Assembly (NCBI RefSeq): GCF_000001735.4
Contig: NC_003074.8
Location: 5,208,101-5,272,100 of the forward strand
Origin: Arabidopsis thaliana
Lineage: Eukaryota; Streptophyta; Magnoliopsida; Brassicales; Brassicaceae
Direction of reading: 5' to 3'
Length of the DNA: 64,000 nt
Below the pieces are notes generated by a model. That model saw only the letters and a program-made list of their open reading frames with translations, was not told the DNA's origin and ran no database searches. The position numbers were made by a program, and so were the translations under genes. Of this stretch, positions 59,251 to 64,000 are shown one piece after another (position 1 is the stretch's first letter; every line of letters begins with the position of its first letter).

Positions 59251-61995
59251 ATGATGGGCGATTATGGTATAACGGAGGAAGATCTGGTGATCGAGGAAGC
59301 TCAAGGCTATCCTAGAGCTTACACTAAGATCTGTCGCGATTTTGATGCTTTTCCTTACAAAAATGGTCCTCCTTTCACTTTCATGCCCTACATTCTTCAG
59401 CAGAACGAGGTAATTTGATCCATTCATGTTTTAGCCAGACCTAGATTGAGTTTAGAATTAGAGTTTTTTTTTTTTTGGAATAACTGGTAGCTTCTCTGTA
59501 ATGACAAAAGTTATCTTTTTTGTTTGTTTGTCTTGTAGAGCTTGAGATGCAGAGAAGTAGATCAGATGTTTCCAGTGATTGATCCGAAAGCGAGACCAAC
59601 AACAAAACCCAAGATCTTCCTCAGTCTCTTGTGGAAACAGCTTAATCATCTAGGGTAAGTGCTTAATCTCTTCACAGTACTTAACACACTAGTAGTCAAT
59701 TTTCAGATTCTTATGATTATGATTATGTTTGCAGAAATGCAGGATTTGATCCAGCTGTTATTCGGATTGATCCATATGGGAATGTTGTTTACTTCCACGC
59801 TGATTCAGCTTCTCCTCTTGCTTGGAGTTTTGATCATTGGTTCCCTTGCTCAAGTACACACACTTCTCCCTTGCTTTTAGATTTTGAGTTGCTTTGTTGT
59901 CTTATTTATTGATTACAGCTTTTTCTGTATCTAAATTGTTTTTTGTAGGAGGAGGTTTAACAGTACCAAGCAACCTAAGGATAGTGCAATGGCAAGCACG
60001 CAAGAACAAGAAGGACAAGCTTGAGTTCTTAGTACCATGGTGGGATCTTCAAGTTGGTATTTCTGTGAATCAGTTCTTATCGATTTTCGCTGCTTCTAGT
60101 TCTGATTTCAGGTATAGATAACAACCTTTGGATCTATACCACTATGTATCTATTTCCTTGATGACAAACATCTAATGAAATGCAAATTTTATAGGAGGAG
60201 GGCATTTTCATTCTTGTTCAAAGAAGGCGAAAACGAAGAACTTAACGGTATACAAATGGTTGAATCACACCATTTTCCACAACATTTTGTTGAATCAAAA
60301 GACAAGTTTGGGCTTGCTTCAGCTGCAGTTGTTTTTTCAAGAAGAGATCCTTATGACCCTTCATTAGTCTTGAGATCCCTTGATTACAATCGTCAAACAC
60401 CTGGTTAGTATAGTGTTACTAACTACTACTCGGTCCCTCTTTTTACGTATTGTTGCATTGAAACAACTTTATGTATAATGCAGCAAGGAAGATGAGATTT
60501 GGTGCAACCAAAGAGAATGAGACTCCAGACTTAATGAAAAATCCGTATCAAGCCATTGTTGCTGCGAGGGACTCACTGAGACACCGGGAGGAAGCGCAGA
60601 ATATGAGAGCCGAGATGAAGAAGTTGGATGATGAAACGAATGATTTGACAAGAAAGAACAATGAAGATCGGCTTACTATTCAGGAGCTAGAGAATGAGCT
60701 GGTTAAGCGAAGAAGAAGGGCTGAAAAGTGCAGGAGATTGGCAGAATCTCAATGCTCTTACAGGAATACACTCGAGAAGATGATCCGTGATGCTATGCAC
60801 CAGTAAGAGATTTTCTCTGTAAAAGAATTGCATTTTAATATCTTTTAAATGTTTAGTGTTGTTTAATCTTGTTTGTTTGTGTGTTTGTAGGAGTGTTGTG
60901 TATAAAGAACAAGTGAGGTTAAACCAGGCTGCGAGTAGTGCGCTTATGGCAAGATTAGAGGCGCAAAAAGCGATTTGTGATGGTTCAGAGAAAGAACTTC
61001 ACAAGAAGTTTAAAGAAAGAGAGGAGCTGGAGAATCTAGTGAAGCCTGAGTTAGAGAAAGCAAGGAAAAGATCAAGACTTTTGCTGAATGATGAAGATGA
61101 CTTGTTGCTAGACGATAGAGACAGGAACTTATCTCTGTATCTTCCAGGAACAAGTGAAGAGACGTCGTCACATAAGGAGTTAAGGGTACATTTTGAAGAA
61201 GAGCATAAAGCAGCAGCTTCTGAGGCTGAAATTAAGAAGCATTGTGAAATAGAGGAGGAGGAAGAGGAACAGAAGACTCCAGAGGTATCTGAGAAGTCTC
61301 TTGTTGCGTTGGAAGATGATAAACCGGTTGAAGAAAAGCCAGATGTAGAAGAGGGGAAGAGAAGCAACAGAAGCTTCAGAGCATTCCATGTTTTCAAGGC
61401 ACCTGAGAATGAGGAAGATGAGGAAAGCAGGAGAGAGCGAGGGAAAGGAAACGTTGAGAAATGGCTTCATATTTTACTGGAGAACAACAGCAAAAGCGAT
61501 CCACACGATCTTCAAACAGAGAAAAGCAAGAAGATTGATGAAATGATAGAGAAACTGGACCACAAGTTCCCTTTTCTTGAAAAGGTTGATGAAGAAGAAG
61601 TGGATTTGAAGTTGCAGGCTAAGGAGGCAAACAACAACACAAGCAAGGTTGATGAAGAAGAGGTGGACTTGCAGTTGCAGGCTAAGGAGACAAACAACAA
61701 CACAAGCAAGGTGGAAATAAGAACTGAAAGTTCTCGTAGAAGCAGAATGAGTTTTGATTTAAAGAACACACCAGAGAAGAGTGGCAGAGACAAAGTGGTG
61801 AAGAGATCAGAGAGTGCTAGAACCTTCACAAGGATTCCATCATCTCCATCACTCATCTTTGGAATGAAAAAGGGAATAGACTGCATCAGGAAGAAGCCAG
61901 TGGTTTCAGGAAACGACGATGAGAATGAGTATCTTGTCAAGAACAACTTCATCAAGTCTTCTCTTCAAACAATCAAACGAGCTGTCAAATTCTAG
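59251..61995 (+). CDS. Large plant-specific coiled-coil protein, trichohyalin-like (At3g15550)
   Basis: Seven exons (59251-59409, 59539-59654, 59735-59853, 59949-60111, 60195-60403, 60484-60802, 60891-61995) give 729 aa. Residues 1-255 form a conserved-looking globular part (AGFDPAVIRIDPYGNVVYFH, FDHWFPCSRGGLTVPSN, WQARKNK, VPWWDLQVG). Residues about 270-430 are a long coiled coil (RHREEAQNMRAEMKKLDDE ... RLEAQKAICDGSEKELHKKF). The rest is acidic and Glu-rich, then basic at the C-terminus. A 21-residue unit (KVDEEEVDLKLQAKEANNNTS) is repeated in tandem, coded at 61582-61644 and 61645-61707. The function is unknown. The three MSA-type cores in its promoter suggest a mitotic or dividing-cell role (inference). 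Confidence 0.88.
61582..61707 (+). repeat. 63-bp tandem duplication inside the coiled-coil gene
   Basis: Two 63-base copies (61582-61644 and 61645-61707) encode a 21-residue unit with three or four base differences, for example LKLQAKEA versus LQLQAKET. The frame is preserved. Few differences suggest a fairly recent duplication. Confidence 0.9.
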
Positions 61996-62166
61996 AGCCC
62001 CAATACACTCCCACTCCCACATCTCTACATATATATATATATATGCATTTGTTTAGTGTTTGTGATCAATATGGTTTTATTCATTGTTGTGCATAAAAAG
62101 ACTTCCCCATTGTTTGCTCCTCCATGTGTAATAACAGCTTGTTGTGTTGTTTTCATTAATTCAAGA

Positions 62167-63600
62167 TTAAGACATAGATTTTCTCCACCTTGAAGGTGTT
62201 GTTCTTCCTTTGACAAGCCTTGTCTTCATATTACCAGGAGTCCGTGGCTCAAATCCTTCACCATTGTCACCAGATTCTTCCTCGCCCTTTTCAACACTAA
62301 CACTTCCTCTAATTGACGGTACTAACCCGAGCCTCTTCCACCGGAAAAAACCTTTACTCCCACCACTACTCTTCTTCTCCATAAGCCTCTCCAGCTGGAA
62401 ATGCATAGCGCCACACTGACTCTGCAGCCTCACCACATCCTCCCGTAGCCTTCTTATCTCTGCTTGTTGAACATTCATCTCACGTTTAGACAAACACCGC
62501 GCTGCAGAACCTCCCTCGAGGTAATGTGAACCAGAAGCGTTTGTTGGACTCCTCGTAGTGCTGCTTATCGAGCTACTATTACAGTCAATGTGACGACTTA
62601 GCTTTGTCTGCTCAGTGAACAACACTCCAATGATTGCTCTCACCGGTAAACGATCATTCTGAGCCGCGTGAAGAGCTGCTTCCGGTGATAACTTTCTGCT
62701 ATCAATAAGTCTACAAAGTTCCTTCCTTTCTTGCTTCAACACCTGAGGATGTGCCTGCAATAGAATCCAAATCTTGAATTCAGTCTTAATTTTCTATCTC
62801 AACTTCAAAGTTTCAAGCTTTATTTATACCTTGAGATATGTATCAATGGCTCGGTACAAGCCATCCTCTGTAGTACGAGCATGGCTAGGAAGAGCTGTGA
62901 TTAAGGAAATAAACTCCGGTAAAGCTAAACCACCGTCAACGGCAGCTTCAGCGAGGTAGGAGTCAACAAGCTTGGCCACTTTAACAAGAGCCGCAGCGGT
63001 TTTAACACCTTCACTATCCAATCCAGAAAACTTGTTCACGAGACGCGTCACAAGCTCAATGTCAAGCAAAGTACCAGACGTGTAGCTGAAGGAAGGTATC
63101 ATAAGCTCCTTGAGAGAAGCTTGGTCGAGCTGCCACGATACTCTGGTTTCAAGCTCCGTTAAATAATTCGGATTAGCTCCGACCATTTTCGCTGTCCTGA
63201 GGAGACGGAGGAGGAAATTGCAAGGAACAGAGTCTTTCTCCGGTGGGAGGATTCCGATTAGTGTTTCGACGAAAAACCGTTTCTTCATTACAGATGCAGT
63301 GACGCTCTCTGGCTGTGTGTCATTGTGGTTGTTCTTGGATTCTAAGGAGGTGGAGGAAATAATGGCGGAGACATTGCCGGAGAGATCAGGGAGCCATTTT
63401 GAAGCGTAATGAGCGATGATGGAACCGATAAGGTCTGGTCTGATTCCTTTGGATTTGATGCCGGTGATTGTTTTGACGAAATAGTTCATGTCTTGGATAC
63501 AAGATTCGTCGAAGTAAGTGTAGTACTCCATATCACCGACGAAGGTTTCTTGGCGATTGCCGTAGATGGTGACGGGTTCCGGCGAAAGTGTTTTCTTCAT
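62167..63600 (-). CDS. NPH3-family protein lacking a BTB domain (At3g15570)
   Basis: Two exons (62830-63600, 62167-62754) give 452 aa, the known length. The open frame extends upstream to 63678 only through TTG, and the first ATG is at 63600. The protein enters the NPH3 domain almost at once (DESCIQDMNYFVKTITGIKSKGIRPDLIGSIIAHYASKWLP, residues about 31-71). Further conserved parts are FFVETLIGILPPEKDSVPCNFLLRLLRTA, IPSFSY and DGLYRAIDTYLKAHP. The C-terminus is basic (MKTRLVKGRTTPSRWRKSMS) after a coiled-coil stretch (EIRRLREDVVRLQSQ). NPH3 itself links phototropin to auxin transport and uses its BTB domain to bind CUL3. Without BTB this member probably cannot serve as a CUL3 adaptor. Confidence 0.93.
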
Positions 63601-64000
63601 TTGTTTCGAGTTTTTTTCTTCACAGTGAGCTCTCGATGTGTAGTGTAGTAGAAGATGATTTTCTATAGAAGAGAGCAAAGTGAAGTGATGGTCTTTTTAT
63701 TTAAAGTTTGGTTTTATGGTTTTTTGCTCGAAAAGCTCATCACAGAACATAATCATGACTTCCACAGAATTTCAAAAAGTTTTGCGATTTTTAGAAACTA
63801 ACGAACGAATTAGTTAGATTTCATTTTCGTGAAAAATTGATAAACATAATATTTATTGATACATTGTAGCTGCCTAATAGTGACCGACAATCAAATCGTA
63901 ACATTTTTTCTGATTTAAAATTGAAAAAAAAATATTTCGTTCAGATAGAATTATTGACTATTAAAAAAAAAAAAAATGACTACATGAAAAAGTATTTTAT
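63601..64000 (-). promoter_or_regulatory. Upstream region of the NPH3-family gene, cut by window edge
   Basis: A TTTAAATA-type TATA word on the minus strand lies near 63698-63706, about 100 bases upstream of the ATG. CCACA words and A/T runs follow. Nothing else is recognised to the window end. Confidence 0.4.

Noticed and set aside
61180..61955. Minus-strand Ser/Leu-rich frames opposite the coiled-coil gene
   Set aside because: Complement of Glu/Lys codons gives Ser/Leu/Phe runs; an artefact of composition.

Overview
This window is nuclear DNA of a flowering plant. Genes are split by short introns with GT/AG borders, intergenic DNA is very AT-rich, and TATA boxes, G-boxes, site II and telo-box motifs are plant-type. 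I recognise the gene order from memory as Arabidopsis thaliana chromosome 3, about At3g15420 to At3g15570. Locus numbers are recall. Exon borders were worked out here by reading splice sites and checking phase. For most of the larger genes the spliced length equals the length I remember for the known protein.

Layout. 1-12 kb is dense: a truncated TFIIIC subunit gene (-), an RCC1-repeat gene (+), a small acidic unknown protein (-), a TSJT1/AILP1-type protein (+), the ribosome-biogenesis factor BRX1 (-) and a WDR44-like WD40 protein (-). 12.2-18.2 kb is a gene-poor AT-rich stretch. 18.4-22.5 kb holds a DUF1218 membrane protein (-) and an IST1/Vps4-regulator protein (+). 26.6-37 kb holds two NAC transcription factors in the same direction, ANAC055 and ANAC056 (NARS1), 7.8 kb apart. 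41-46 kb holds a small basic Cys-motif protein (+), the chloroplast cyclophilin-like CYP37 (-) and a membrane-anchored methyltransferase (-). 46-56 kb is gene-poor, with a small Cys-rich protein (+) and a probable small secreted peptide gene (+). 56-64 kb holds IAA19/MSG2 (+), a large coiled-coil protein (+) and a BTB-less NPH3-family protein (-).

The genes are not an operon. Several relate to growth and stress signalling: auxin (IAA19), NPH3-type signalling, JA/ABA/senescence and seed NAC factors, and a dark/starvation-type TSJT1 protein. The segment appears to be one copy of an ancient whole-genome duplication block. Paralogues of BRX1, DUF1218, both NACs, the small Cys protein, IAA19 and the NPH3 gene lie in reversed order on chromosome 1 around At1g52770-At1g52930 (recall).

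The less expected items are: a two- or three-exon secreted-peptide gene at 52.6 kb; a 141-codon frame opening upstream of, and overlapping, the ANAC056 NAC domain; a GC-AG intron in CYP37; a duplicated evening element upstream of the TSJT1-like gene; three MSA-type AACGG cores before the coiled-coil gene; a miR393-like word in the ANAC055 promoter; and SINE-like A/B-box sequences in two intergenic regions. I see no single large undescribed system.
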